The notes beneath the pieces were generated by a model. The model saw nothing but the letters and a program-made list of their open reading frames with translations, made no database searches and was not told the DNA's origin. From Ferroplasma acidarmanus Fer1 (GTDB lineage: Archaea > Thermoplasmatota > Thermoplasmata > Thermoplasmatales > Thermoplasmataceae), in contig NC_021592.1 of NCBI RefSeq assembly GCF_000152265.2, positions 992,001 through 1,056,000 of the forward strand: 64,000 nucleotides of DNA, written 5' to 3'. Shown piece by piece: positions 1 through 8,334 of the stretch. The translations under genes and the position numbers were made by a program. Position 1 is the stretch's first letter. Each line of letters begins with the position of its first letter.

Positions 1-1736
1 AAACCGCCCTTCTGACCACAAAGGGTTTTAAGGATGTAATAGAAATAGGAAGGCAGAACAGGCCTGAACTTTATAATCTTGATTTTCACAGGCCCAGATC
101 ACTTATACCATCAAAATTGCGCTATGAGTTAGATGAACGTACTGATGTTAATGGGCATATACTTAAAAAGGTTGAAACATCTGATCTTGAATCCATAAGG
201 GCATCTATGGCTAAAAATAATGTAAAATCCCTTGCAATATGCTTTTTGCATTCCTATTTAAGGCCTGAAAATGAAATGAATATTAAGAATTATTTATCAA
301 AATACTTTGATAATATTTCCATATCATACGATGTTTCACCGGAACCCAGGGAATATGAAAGGACATCAACTACGGTTGTTAATGCTGTCCTTATGCCTGT
401 GGTTTCGGGCTATCTCAAAAGATTGAAGTCTGTACTGGATAAATTCGGTTCGCCGGAAATAAATATGATGTCCAATGCAGGAGGCCTGGTTTCCGTTGAT
501 GAAGTTATTAAAAAGCCGGTCAATATAATAGAATCAGGGCCAGCAGCAGGGGTAATTGCAGCCAGTGAATTTGCAAGCATTCTTGGCATTGACCATGTAA
601 TAAGTTTTGATATGGGTGGAACAACATCAAAGGCAGGTACGGTTATTAACTATAATGTGGACATCACCGCAGAATATGAGGTTGGCGGATCTTCACACCA
701 TGGGCGTATAGTGAAAGGATCCGGCTATCCTGTGAGGTTCCCATTTATAGACCTTTCAGAAGTGTCATCAGGCGGTGGCACAGTTATATGGAAAGATAAA
801 ACAGGTGCACTTAATATAGGGCCTATGAGCGCAGGGTCTGAACCGGGGCCTGTTGCATATAACAGGGGTGGAAAAGAGCCTACACTTACAGATTCAAACC
901 TTGTCATGGGCATTATAAATGATAAAATGTCTGGTTCTGACAAAATATTAAGGAAAGACCTGGCTTTAAAAGCACTCCAGAAGCTGGGCGATCCATATGA
1001 AGTGGCCGAATCAGCCATTAAGCTGGCAAACCTTGAAATGGCCAGGGCCATAAGGCTTGTTACTGTTGAAAGGGGGCTTGACCCTACTGAATTTACATTA
1101 TTTGGCTTTGGCGGGGCAGGGCCGCAGGTTACCATGCCTGTTGCTGATGAGCTCGGAATAAAAAATGTAATAATACCTCCAGAACCTGGAGTATTCAGTG
1201 CTCTCGGGCTAATGCTTGCAGATATAAAATACGAAGCCAGAATGTCATATCCCGAGGATCTGAAAGCCGGATTCAATGAACTGGAACAGAGGCTTACGTA
1301 CCAGGTAAAAAATCCTGAATTTATAAAATATGCCGATTGCAGGTACGTTGGGCAGGGGTCAGAGCTTACAATACCTGTTGAAATAGTAGACAGGGATGAG
1401 ATCATAAAATCCTTTACTGATACCCATAACAGGACTTTTGGCTTTACACTGGATCGCCCGGTTGAAATACTTACTATCAGGGTTTTTGCAATAAAGAAAA
1501 GGGTAAAACCTGATATGCATAGTGTAAAAAACAAGGAACTGGCTCCACAGAAGAGAAATGTATACATAAATGGCAAATGGGAAAATGTTGAGGTTTACCA
1601 GCGGAATTCATTGCCAGTAAAGAAGGAGATAAAAGGGCCATCTGTAATTGAAGAAGATGGGTCAAGCACCTTTGTTCCGCCTGGATGGACAATATTCCGC
1701 GGAGAAAATGATGAATTGAGGGCGGTGAGATTATGA
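1..1736 (+). CDS. hyuA: Hydantoinase/5-oxoprolinase subunit A (HyuA), 5' end outside window
   Basis: ATP-dependent ring-opening amidohydrolase subunit, acting with HyuB on hydantoins, 5-oxoproline or a related lactam; the substrate cannot be read from sequence. The frame is open from base 3 of the window (…TTKGFKDVIEIGRQ…), a stretch conserved inside HyuA, so the gene starts upstream and the first internal TTG at 117 is not the start. The ASKHA-type phosphate loop DMGGTTSK and the C-terminal motif GFGGAGPQ are visible. About 577 residues are present against the usual 650-700. Its stop overlaps the start of hyuB (ATGA), indicating translational coupling. Family call is secure, substrate is open. 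Confidence 0.9.
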   Translation, partial: TALLTTKGFKDVIEIGRQNRPELYNLDFHRPRSLIPSKLRYELDERTDVNGHILKKVETSDLESIRASMAKNNVKSLAICFLHSYLRPENEMNIKNYLSKYFDNISISYDVSPEPREYERTSTTVVNAVLMPVVSGYLKRLKSVLDKFGSPEINMMSNAGGLVSVDEVIKKPVNIIESGPAAGVIAASEFASILGIDHVISFDMGGTTSKAGTVINYNVDITAEYEVGGSSHHGRIVKGSGYPVRFPFIDLSEVSSGGGTVIWKDKTGALNIGPMSAGSEPGPVAYNRGGKEPTLTDSNLVMGIINDKMSGSDKILRKDLALKALQKLGDPYEVAESAIKLANLEMARAIRLVTVERGLDPTEFTLFGFGGAGPQVTMPVADELGIKNVIIPPEPGVFSALGLMLADIKYEARMSYPEDLKAGFNELEQRLTYQVKNPEFIKYADCRYVGQGSELTIPVEIVDRDEIIKSFTDTHNRTFGFTLDRPVEILTIRVFAIKKRVKPDMHSVKNKELAPQKRNVYINGKWENVEVYQRNSLPVKKEIKGPSVIEEDGSSTFVPPGWTIFRGENDELRAVRL

Positions 1737-3265
1737 CTGATTGGGAAATAGTTGGAAAGGCTACACAGTTTATAGCAGAGGAAATGGGAGTTGCGTTAAA
1801 GAGATCGGCCATATCGCCTAACATAAGGGAAAGAATGGACCACAGCTGTGCAGTGCTTGATTCAGAAGGGCGCATAATAGCACAGGCAGAACACATACCT
1901 GTACATCTAGGATCATTTAAAATCGGTTCAAGAAATATTATAAATTATATGAGGGAAAAGAAAATTACATTGAAAGAAAATGAAATGCTCATAACAAACG
2001 ATCCATATATTTCTGGCACACACCTGAACGATGTTACAATTATAGCTCCGGTATATGATAATAATAAACTATTCTGTTATGTGATTAATAAAGCACATAA
2101 TGTAGATGTTGGCGGCCCTGTCTTTGGCAGCCTTAACCCGGAGGCACGCAATCTATACCAGGAAGGGCTTATAATACCACCGGTGGTTATAACCCCGGAC
2201 ATTATCAGAATGATACTTGCTAATTTTAAAGACCCGGAAACAGCCAATGGAGATCTTAATGCCCAGATATCCGCCAACAGGATGGGGATAAATAGAATAA
2301 AGGAGTTAATGGCCAAATACGGGTCAGATGAGATAAAATCATCATGGAATTCACTAATAGACCATTCCAGAGAACTTTCGTTAATGGCACTCAAAGAATG
2401 GGAGGCAGGTGAATATAAGGCAATAGATTATCTTGAAAAGGGAATTGAGAAAATAAATATAAATATAAATTTAAAAATAAGTGCAGGTGGCGTGGTAGCT
2501 GATTTCGATGGCACGCATGGGGAAATTGAGTATCCACTGAATGCAGTAGAAGGTGTCACGTTCTCTGCTGTGGCATATGCAATAAGAAGTGCAATGCAAT
2601 ATTCTATACCCACCAATGACGGCTTTTATTCCGTGATTACTATTAAGGCCCCGGAACGCTCTCTGGTAAATCCTGAAAGAAATTACCCTGTCTCAGGAGG
2701 AAATGTTGAAACAACCCAGAGAATAGCCGATGTTACATTAAGGGCATTAAGCGAGTTTCTATATTATATCCCGGCTGCCTCATCAGGGACAATGATGAAT
2801 CTTATGCTGGGCGGGAAATATGGAAACAAATACTGGTCTTACTATGAAACAATAGGCGGTGGCAATGGCGGGAGGTACGATTCCAATGGAGAATCCGGGA
2901 TACATAGCAATATGACAAATACTTTGAACACTCCAGTTGAAATAGCTGAAAAGGAATATCCATTCTTTTTTACAAAAAATAACCTGAGAAAGAATAGTTA
3001 TGGCAAAGGAAAGTATCACGGCGGAGAAGGTATTGTAAGGTCATTCAAGGTACGCAGCAGAACCTATATATCGGTTATTGCAGACAGGTTTATAATACCA
3101 CCATGGGGGCTTCATGGAGGTTTCCCTGGAAAAACCGGAAAAATTTATATACTCAGCAATGGTCGCAAGAAGTCCATGCCGAGTAAATTTTCCACCGTAC
3201 TTGAGGAAAACGATGAAGTAGTAATTGAAACCCCGGGTGGAGCAGCATACGGGGAGAAACAATAA
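1733..3265 (+). CDS. hyuB: Hydantoinase/5-oxoprolinase subunit B (HyuB)
   Basis: Second subunit of the ATP-dependent hydantoinase/oxoprolinase/acetone-carboxylase family. The 510 residues match the normal length. The N-terminal part carries the conserved ERMDHSCA and ITNDPYISGTHLNDV segments, the middle has NPERNYPVSGGNVETTQR, and the C-terminal region has KYHGGEGIVR and GGFPGKTG. It overlaps hyuA by four bases (ATGA), so the two are one transcript. No transporter or racemase follows; the next gene is convergent. Cytosolic; no signal peptide or membrane segments. Confidence 0.92.
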   Translation: MTDWEIVGKATQFIAEEMGVALKRSAISPNIRERMDHSCAVLDSEGRIIAQAEHIPVHLGSFKIGSRNIINYMREKKITLKENEMLITNDPYISGTHLNDVTIIAPVYDNNKLFCYVINKAHNVDVGGPVFGSLNPEARNLYQEGLIIPPVVITPDIIRMILANFKDPETANGDLNAQISANRMGINRIKELMAKYGSDEIKSSWNSLIDHSRELSLMALKEWEAGEYKAIDYLEKGIEKINININLKISAGGVVADFDGTHGEIEYPLNAVEGVTFSAVAYAIRSAMQYSIPTNDGFYSVITIKAPERSLVNPERNYPVSGGNVETTQRIADVTLRALSEFLYYIPAASSGTMMNLMLGGKYGNKYWSYYETIGGGNGGRYDSNGESGIHSNMTNTLNTPVEIAEKEYPFFFTKNNLRKNSYGKGKYHGGEGIVRSFKVRSRTYISVIADRFIIPPWGLHGGFPGKTGKIYILSNGRKKSMPSKFSTVLEENDEVVIETPGGAAYGEKQ

Positions 3266-3378
3266 CTTCCTTATATTCCACGTTCTGCTAAAATTTATCT
3301 ATATTTCCACTATTTAATATTATTATAAGTATATCTGTTGTAGATACACCTGATGATAGGCAAAACAAATCAGTATAT

Positions 3379-3963
3379 CTATTTAAAATTCATATTTATA
3401 TTTTTTATTATGGTATTTATATTATGAACCCTGATGGACGAAATGGTGGTGAATACTATTACTGATAAAATAAAAACAGCCAGGAAGGAATATAGCATGC
3501 CAAAAATAAACTGGCCATGTATTTCCATATATCTGCTAAATCTGTAAAAATAGTATATCTGGTATAAACTGATTATTACAATACCATACCAGACAAAAAA
3601 ATATTTGACCCACTGGAAATTTTCTATGACAGCAACAAATTTTTTTGTTAGATCATCCTTTTTGCCAAGGAATTTGTAGATGCTTGTTATTGCATTTTCG
3701 GCGTCCGGAATAATATTTTCAAATAAAGAATCCACCGAGTCCAATTTTCCATCATTAAGATTTTCTATTATCAAGTCCATGTTATTGAGTAATTTATCAT
3801 TGTAAATGAAAACTATAAATGACTTTATAAATTCCATATCTAAAATATTTTCAACATTCTTAATTCTGTTATCCATGGCATTTAATAGATGCTTTATGTA
3901 CATGGTTAGTAAAATATACGAAACTCCAAAAACCAGGATCAATGTAATATCTAATACATACAC
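3379..3963 (-). CDS. Predicted membrane protein, unknown family
   Basis: A 194-residue protein I do not recognise. One hydrophobic segment lies at about residues 4-24, followed by a roughly 90-residue hydrophilic, partly helical region rich in Asn, Asp and Lys, and then two hydrophobic segments at about 118-138 and 150-171, giving three predicted membrane spans. No catalytic motif was seen. It lies just downstream of a winged-helix gene on the same strand (67-base gap), so co-transcription is possible. AT-rich composition with many Asn/Ile/Lys is similar to the neighbouring regulator and IS element, hinting at a recently acquired or fast-evolving patch. Confidence 0.6.
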   Translation of the reverse strand: MYVLDITLILVFGVSYILLTMYIKHLLNAMDNRIKNVENILDMEFIKSFIVFIYNDKLLNNMDLIIENLNDGKLDSVDSLFENIIPDAENAITSIYKFLGKKDDLTKKFVAVIENFQWVKYFFVWYGIVIISLYQIYYFYRFSRYMEIHGQFIFGMLYSFLAVFILSVIVFTTISSIRVHNINTIIKNINMNFK

Positions 3964-4029
3964 AATAAATTAGATATGCCGATTACTTATGCACTATGTA
4001 AAATTAATATGTACCACTGATATTTTTAA

Positions 4030-4557
4030 TTACATGTTTCTTATGCTCTCCAGTTTGTGCATATATTCTATGCCATAACTGGTTATTTTATACCTAATTG
4101 TTTTGTCCTGTTCAGTCGCCTCAATAATTTTTTTCTCAATCATTGAGTCTATCAAATCAATGCAATATTTGTAGTTCAAATTACATCTGTATACAATATT
4201 TGTAATATTTAGGTCTGTCTCCCTAATTGTTTCAAGTATGTTTAATATAATTTCATCTTTATTCCTTCTCCTATTTTTGTCTACACTGTTCTCCATCAGC
4301 CAATTCTTATGGACCTTAATGCTTATTTCTAAATCTCCGTTTAAGAGTTTAATAGTTTTCATGAGGCTAATAGAATATGTGTTGCAATAATATTTTATCT
4401 TTTGATCAATAATTCCAGAATAAAGTGCTATTTTCTTAACAGTATTATTTTTATAAAAATTATTCACTTCCGATAAAATTTTCAGTTTATTATTTGTGTT
4501 GCCTGATAGATTAATCAGGACCAATTTTATATCTCCATCAAATACAAATACAGACAT
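4030..4557 (-). CDS. Winged helix-turn-helix regulator-like protein
   Basis: A 175-residue protein with a C-terminal winged-helix domain (about residues 98-172): helix-rich stretch around EIILNILETIRETD, recognition-helix-like region ITNIVYRCNLNYKY, and a wing ending in RYKITSYGIEYMHKLE, the pattern of small archaeal wHTH proteins. The N-terminal 95 residues form an alpha/beta region without a motif I can name. The frame stays open upstream of the chosen ATG without another ATG before a stop; a TATA box at 4606-4617 supports the start at 4557. An IS5-like element sits directly upstream. DNA target is unknown. Confidence 0.6.
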   Translation of the reverse strand: MSVFVFDGDIKLVLINLSGNTNNKLKILSEVNNFYKNNTVKKIALYSGIIDQKIKYYCNTYSISLMKTIKLLNGDLEISIKVHKNWLMENSVDKNRRRNKDEIILNILETIRETDLNITNIVYRCNLNYKYCIDLIDSMIEKKIIEATEQDKTIRYKITSYGIEYMHKLESIRNM

Positions 4558-4605
4558 ACCCTCTGAAATCTTCTCCAGCGTAAAAATGAAATTCCCACTA
4601 TTGTT

Positions 4606-4617
4606 ATTTATAAAAAT
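4606..4617 (-). promoter_or_regulatory. TATA box for the winged-helix gene
   Basis: On the minus strand this reads ATTTTTATAAAT, a good archaeal TATA element, about 50 bases upstream of the ATG at 4557. It lies between the gene and the IS5-like insertion, so the insertion need not have destroyed expression. Confidence 0.45.
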
Positions 4618-4631
4618 ATCTCCCAGTGTTA

Positions 4632-4646
4632 GTGTGTTGCATAATT
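4632..4646 (+). repeat. Left terminal inverted repeat of the IS5-like element
   Basis: GTGTGTTGCATAATT; exact inverted copy at 5657-5671. TA precedes it. Confidence 0.85.
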
Positions 4647-4698
4647 CATTTCAATTTAATAATTATTCCATAATAAATTTAAAACTTAAAAGGAAAAC

Positions 4699-4722
4699 CC
4701 CCTATATAGTGAAATATAGGGG
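4699..4722 (+). promoter_or_regulatory. Stem-loop covering the transposase ribosome binding site
   Basis: A perfect 9-bp inverted repeat, CCCCTATAT (4699-4707) and ATATAGGGG (4714-4722), with a six-base loop. Its right arm contains the GGGG of the Shine-Dalgarno sequence GGGGTGAT (4719-4726). A TATA-like TTTAAAAC at 4678-4685 would place transcription start near 4707-4710, after the left arm, so only transcripts entering from outside the element could form the stem. Confidence 0.6.
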
Positions 4723-4731
4723 TGATTTGCT

Positions 4732-5658
4732 TTGACTCCACAAATCAATAATAAAATAAATAGAAGTATAAAAAGGTACTGGATTGGATCAAACAGGAGA
4801 TGGGAAAAGTATAATGAATCACTTGCAGATAGAATAGAATACCTTGCAGATCTATCATTCATAAGGGATTATGATTCTCTATTGGAGGAAAATAATAATG
4901 GTAAAATAGGACATCCATACAAAGTACCCGATGCATTGATAATGTATTTAGCTAGATTAAGATCTATATTCAATGTTCCATTCAGGTCACTTGAAGGCAT
5001 GTTAAGGTCCTTAGCAATTATAGCTAATATAAAATCAATATCATATAGTGAAATATTCAGGAGGATAAGGAGAATTAAGCCAGATCTGAATAGCAATATT
5101 AACAGTAAGCTGGATTGCATTATAGATTCTACTGGCTCTAAGATAACAATAAGGGGAGACTATTTAAGGCATAAATGGCATAGGAAAAGGAATGGATGGC
5201 TCAAATTACATGTAATAATATCATTAAAAGATGTTACTGTATTATCATTCACAATTACAGATGAGCATACACATGATTCTAAAGCTGCTAGAAAACTATT
5301 GAGTAAAATGAAAAATAATATTCTAAGAATATTTGGAGATAGGGGATATGATTCAAAGTATATTTACAATATGTTCGGATATAATGCAATAATACCTCCC
5401 AGGAAAAATGCTTCTACCAAATCCAGAGGTTCATCCACAAGGGCCAGGATTGTAAGATATATTAAAAAGAATTCTATGGAACAGTTGAAAGAGAACAATA
5501 GCTATGGCAAAAGGTGGCTCGTGGAAATATATTTTTCAGGATTAAAAAGAGTAATGACAGAGATAATTAAAGCTAAGAAAATAGAGTATATTATACAGGA
5601 ATTAGCTCTTAAGGTAGTCAATTACAATATTATGAGGGGGATGACACATGCCTATTAA
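4732..5658 (+). CDS. IS5-family DDE transposase
   Basis: Transposase of the enclosing IS element (308 residues). The DDE catalytic triad is visible: D132 in IIDSTGSK, D203 in FGDRGYDS and E265 in RWLVEIYFSGLKR, the last fitting the Y-(2)-R-(3)-E-(6)-K-like C1 signature of IS4/IS5-type enzymes. The TTG start at 4732 is chosen because GGGGTGAT, a strong complement to the 16S 3' end, lies five bases upstream. The N-terminal part (residues 55-115) has the HPYKVPDAL helical region typical of the family. The gene is intact. Confidence 0.9.
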   Translation: MTPQINNKINRSIKRYWIGSNRRWEKYNESLADRIEYLADLSFIRDYDSLLEENNNGKIGHPYKVPDALIMYLARLRSIFNVPFRSLEGMLRSLAIIANIKSISYSEIFRRIRRIKPDLNSNINSKLDCIIDSTGSKITIRGDYLRHKWHRKRNGWLKLHVIISLKDVTVLSFTITDEHTHDSKAARKLLSKMKNNILRIFGDRGYDSKYIYNMFGYNAIIPPRKNASTKSRGSSTRARIVRYIKKNSMEQLKENNSYGKRWLVEIYFSGLKRVMTEIIKAKKIEYIIQELALKVVNYNIMRGMTHAY

Positions 5659-5671
5659 TTATGCAACACAC
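5657..5671 (-). repeat. Right terminal inverted repeat of the IS5-like element
   Basis: AATTATGCAACACAC on the plus strand, the exact complement of 4632-4646, followed by TA. Confidence 0.85.
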
Positions 5672-5853
5672 TACATTTTATGAATAACATTTATGTTTCA
5701 TTTATTTCTCGAACTTACTGTGTAACCAGTAGCTTTATTTATCCATATTTCCATAGCATATTACAGATCTTGCAATTTATCCGGATAGGAAAGTTTTGTA
5801 ATTTTGATAAATTCCACACCCTGCTTTATATATAACATAATTATTACAATAAT

Positions 5854-6612
5854 ATGAAAATACTGTCGTGGAATGTAAACGGAATCAGGGCTGCGGTTAA
5901 GAATGGAATAATAAAAACTCTTGAAAATGAAAATCCTGATATAATACTTCTGCAGGAAGCGAAAGCCGATAAAATGGACATACCTGAAGAATTGCACCAT
6001 ACTGGATATAAAATATATGTAAATCCGGCAGATAAAAAAGGATACAGTGGCACAATGGCCATGGCAAAACAGGAACCATTAAGTTACACCACAGGAACAG
6101 GTGAAAATAATAAAGATGTGGAAGGAAGAATACAAACACTGGAATACGATAATTTTTATTTAATCAATTCATATTTCCCGAACTCACAGCACGGGCTCAC
6201 CAGGCTTGACTACAAAATTCAGTTTAACAGGGAGATACTGGAATATATGGATAAGCTGAAAGCTAAAAAACCTGTAATCATTACAGGCGATTTCAACGTT
6301 GCACATGAAGAAATAGATATAGCAAGGCCAAAGGGGAACGAAAAAAATGCTGGATTTACTATTGAGGAACGGGATTCTATGACTGAAATTTTATCACACG
6401 GCTATGTAGACACATACCGTTATTTCCACAAGGAACCCGGGCACTATTCATGGTGGTCATACAGGTTCAATGCCCGTGAAAAGAATATTGGCTGGCGCAT
6501 AGATTATTTTCTTGTAAGTGATAATTTTATTGGGAAAGTTGAGGATTCATTGATTCTGGAGAATGTTACAGGTTCAGACCACGCACCACTTGAACTTATA
6601 TTAAAACAGTGA
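5854..6612 (+). CDS. xth: Exodeoxyribonuclease III / AP endonuclease
   Basis: Mg-dependent AP endonuclease and 3'-5' exonuclease of base-excision repair. The 252 residues match ExoIII length. Active-site motifs are complete: N7 in LSWNVNGIRA, E35 in LLQEAKAD, D146 and N148 in GDFNVAHEE, the GWRIDYF motif, and D242-H243 in SDHAPLEL at the C-terminus. A TATA-like TTTATATATAAC about 25-30 bases upstream of the ATG implies a leaderless transcript. It stands alone, 180 bases past the IS element, with a gene on the opposite strand following. Confidence 0.95.
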   Translation: MKILSWNVNGIRAAVKNGIIKTLENENPDIILLQEAKADKMDIPEELHHTGYKIYVNPADKKGYSGTMAMAKQEPLSYTTGTGENNKDVEGRIQTLEYDNFYLINSYFPNSQHGLTRLDYKIQFNREILEYMDKLKAKKPVIITGDFNVAHEEIDIARPKGNEKNAGFTIEERDSMTEILSHGYVDTYRYFHKEPGHYSWWSYRFNAREKNIGWRIDYFLVSDNFIGKVEDSLILENVTGSDHAPLELILKQ

Positions 6613-6694
6613 TTGGACAATTCTCTTTTTCCATTATATATTAAAGTATTATTTTGAAAATTTTTGGAAGTGGCCTGGTTTTTACTAAATCTTT

Positions 6695-7303
6695 CTATTT
6701 ATCTATTTCAGAATGCCTTTTTATTTTCTTCCATCCGAAACCTTTGAACCGTTCCTCATCTTCCACTTTGCCTCTTTCGTGGTATCCATATGCTTCCCAG
6801 TACCCATCCTCATATTTCTCCATTAATTTAATTTCGGTGACCCATTTTGCACTTTTCCACCCATAAAGGGATGGCATAAATGGCCTTGCAGGAAATCCAT
6901 GCTTAACTCCAAGGGGCTTGTCATCTATTCTAAGTGCCAGTATGCTCTTTTCATCCACTGCATCATCAAATGGAATAGGTGTATCATAACCATCTGCACA
7001 GACAAACATTACCCATTCGGCCTCAGGTAAAGGTTCAGATTTCATTATAAGATCCTTCAATGACGGCCCGCTAAATTTTGCATCTTTAATTGACCATTTT
7101 GTGACACAGTTGAAGTCTGAAATATATTCAATTCCATCCATTTTATTTAATTCCTGATATGTATATTCTGCAGGTTTTTTTACAAGCCCGGTAACCTTTA
7201 AAGACCATTTATTTTCATCTATTGCAGGACCTCCCAGTGCATCATATATAATCCAGCTGTTAACATAATACTGGCCGGGGTTTTTAATCTCAATTTTTTC
7301 CAT
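6695..7303 (-). CDS. Sulfite-oxidase-fold molybdopterin protein, cytosolic
   Basis: A 202-residue protein with the sulfite oxidase/MsrP molybdopterin-binding fold. C66 in DFNCVTKWS is the expected Mo-coordinating cysteine, and HGFPARPFMPSLYGWKSAKW and GYWEAYGYHERG match the conserved pterin-binding half of the family. There is no Tat or other signal peptide, no dimerisation domain and no heme domain, so a soluble cytosolic oxidoreductase is expected; the substrate (sulfite, or an S- or N-oxide) is unknown. A TATA box at about 7315-7325 supports leaderless start at 7303. Divergent from the membrane protein at 7380. Confidence 0.8.
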   Translation of the reverse strand: MEKIEIKNPGQYYVNSWIIYDALGGPAIDENKWSLKVTGLVKKPAEYTYQELNKMDGIEYISDFNCVTKWSIKDAKFSGPSLKDLIMKSEPLPEAEWVMFVCADGYDTPIPFDDAVDEKSILALRIDDKPLGVKHGFPARPFMPSLYGWKSAKWVTEIKLMEKYEDGYWEAYGYHERGKVEDEERFKGFGWKKIKRHSEIDK

Positions 7304-7379
7304 TGGTCAATCATATTTATTTACTATTTAACAATTTTTTAAGCTATTTTTAAAATATATTGTATTATCCAATCTGATC

Positions 7380-8021
7380 ATGGCTATAAATTATTATATT
7401 ATGGAATTATCACATTTCATGCTCATGATTTATATTTTGCTTCCAGTGGCTATTGTTGGCCTAACTATCCTTATTGCCGGGCTACACATGGTAGCACCAG
7501 ACCACTGGACATCCATACTATCATATTCCCTCCAGAAGAAATTCAGAACAGGAAAGATTGGCACAATGTCATTCAGCTTAGGCCTTATTCATGGAATCTT
7601 TTCATCTATTTTATCATTTGGAATAGCCATACTTGGGATGTACTTTTTGCCAGAGTTCTACTTAAAAATATTTGCTGTGGCGCTGCTTGTCTTTGTTGCT
7701 CTGTATATAATCCTGAACGCAATGCATGAGAAGAAGTCAGAGGATTCCAGGGGCGGTGAAATAGAGAAATCCATATTGCTGGTAAGCATAATACCTGACC
7801 CTGCTATAGTCCCGATCATATTGATTGCTGTAGTTTATGGCATCCACTTTGTATATATAACGCTGATAATATTTGTTCTGGCTTCTGCCCTGGCACTTCT
7901 TCTGGTGACATTGCTTCTGAGCAAAATACTGATGAAAAAACTTGCTACCTTCACACCACAGAAAATAGATTATCTTGTTGCAATTATACTGTTATTAACA
8001 ACTCTATTTGTATTATTTTAA
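7380..8021 (+). CDS. Membrane protein with NiCoT-like HX4DH motif, possible Ni/Co transporter
   Basis: A 213-residue integral membrane protein with about six hydrophobic segments. Residues 36-42 read HMVAPDH, which fits HX4DH, the signature of nickel/cobalt transporters, and a further His (H71, GLIHGIF) lies in the next span. It is shorter than classical NiCoT proteins (about 330 residues) and lacks their other motifs that I can recognise, so a distant RcnA/NicO-like carrier is only a plausible guess. A TATA-like element about 25 bases upstream suggests leaderless transcription. A small membrane protein and an MFS carrier follow on the same strand. Confidence 0.5.
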   Translation: MAINYYIMELSHFMLMIYILLPVAIVGLTILIAGLHMVAPDHWTSILSYSLQKKFRTGKIGTMSFSLGLIHGIFSSILSFGIAILGMYFLPEFYLKIFAVALLVFVALYIILNAMHEKKSEDSRGGEIEKSILLVSIIPDPAIVPIILIAVVYGIHFVYITLIIFVLASALALLLVTLLLSKILMKKLATFTPQKIDYLVAIILLLTTLFVLF

Positions 8022-8058
8022 TTCATAAATAACATTTACTATTATAATATCAGGTATT

Positions 8059-8304
8059 ATGTTGTTAAGCCTTTTGACAATTTATGGTTCAGTAGTACTG
8101 ACCATGATGATGATTTTTTATCTGCTGGAATCACGTTCTCCTGTGTATTCGCTTTTCTTCGGCATTACCTGTTTTGGCTCAGCAATTTATGGAATTCTAG
8201 CAGGTGTGTATCCATTTGGTGCTATAGAATCGGTCTGGGGGATATTTTCCATTAACAGGTATGTCAAAAGAATAGGCAAAGCTAAAAAAAGTGAAAAACA
8301 ATAA
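8059..8304 (+). CDS. Small membrane protein, unknown
   Basis: An 81-residue protein with two to three hydrophobic segments and a basic tail (KRIGKAKKSEKQ). The segment YLLESRSPVYSLFFG and the ending AIESVWGIFSINRY suggest a small conserved family, but I cannot name a function. It lies 37 bases after the preceding membrane protein and 30 before an MFS gene, all on one strand. Confidence 0.55.
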   Translation: MLLSLLTIYGSVVLTMMMIFYLLESRSPVYSLFFGITCFGSAIYGILAGVYPFGAIESVWGIFSINRYVKRIGKAKKSEKQ

Positions 8305-8334
8305 TATTTATATTATCCTGATAAATTTTAAAAA

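Larger units (their letters stand above)
4632..5671 (+). mobile_element. IS5-family-like insertion sequence, apparently intact
   Basis: The element is about 1,040 bp with one transposase gene (4732-5658) and perfect 15-bp terminal inverted repeats, GTGTGTTGCATAATT at 4632-4646 and its complement at 5657-5671. Both ends are flanked by TA (4630-4631 and 5672-5673), which fits a 2-bp TA target duplication as in some IS5 subgroups. The reading frame and catalytic residues are intact, so the copy may be active. The insertion lies upstream of the winged-helix gene promoter. Confidence 0.85.

Noticed and set aside
725-1576. A 283-codon frame on the minus strand
   Set aside because: It is antisense to hyuA, low in complexity (Ser-rich), and matches no family.
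3340-3395. CTGATGA with TAGATA/TATCTA flanks as a C/D sRNA
   Set aside because: No box D before the right arm, and box C has the wrong first base.
4030-4660. Winged-helix gene split by the IS element
   Set aside because: Joining the flanks across the IS gives a stop codon soon upstream and no start; a TATA box between IS and ATG indicates that the gene is complete.
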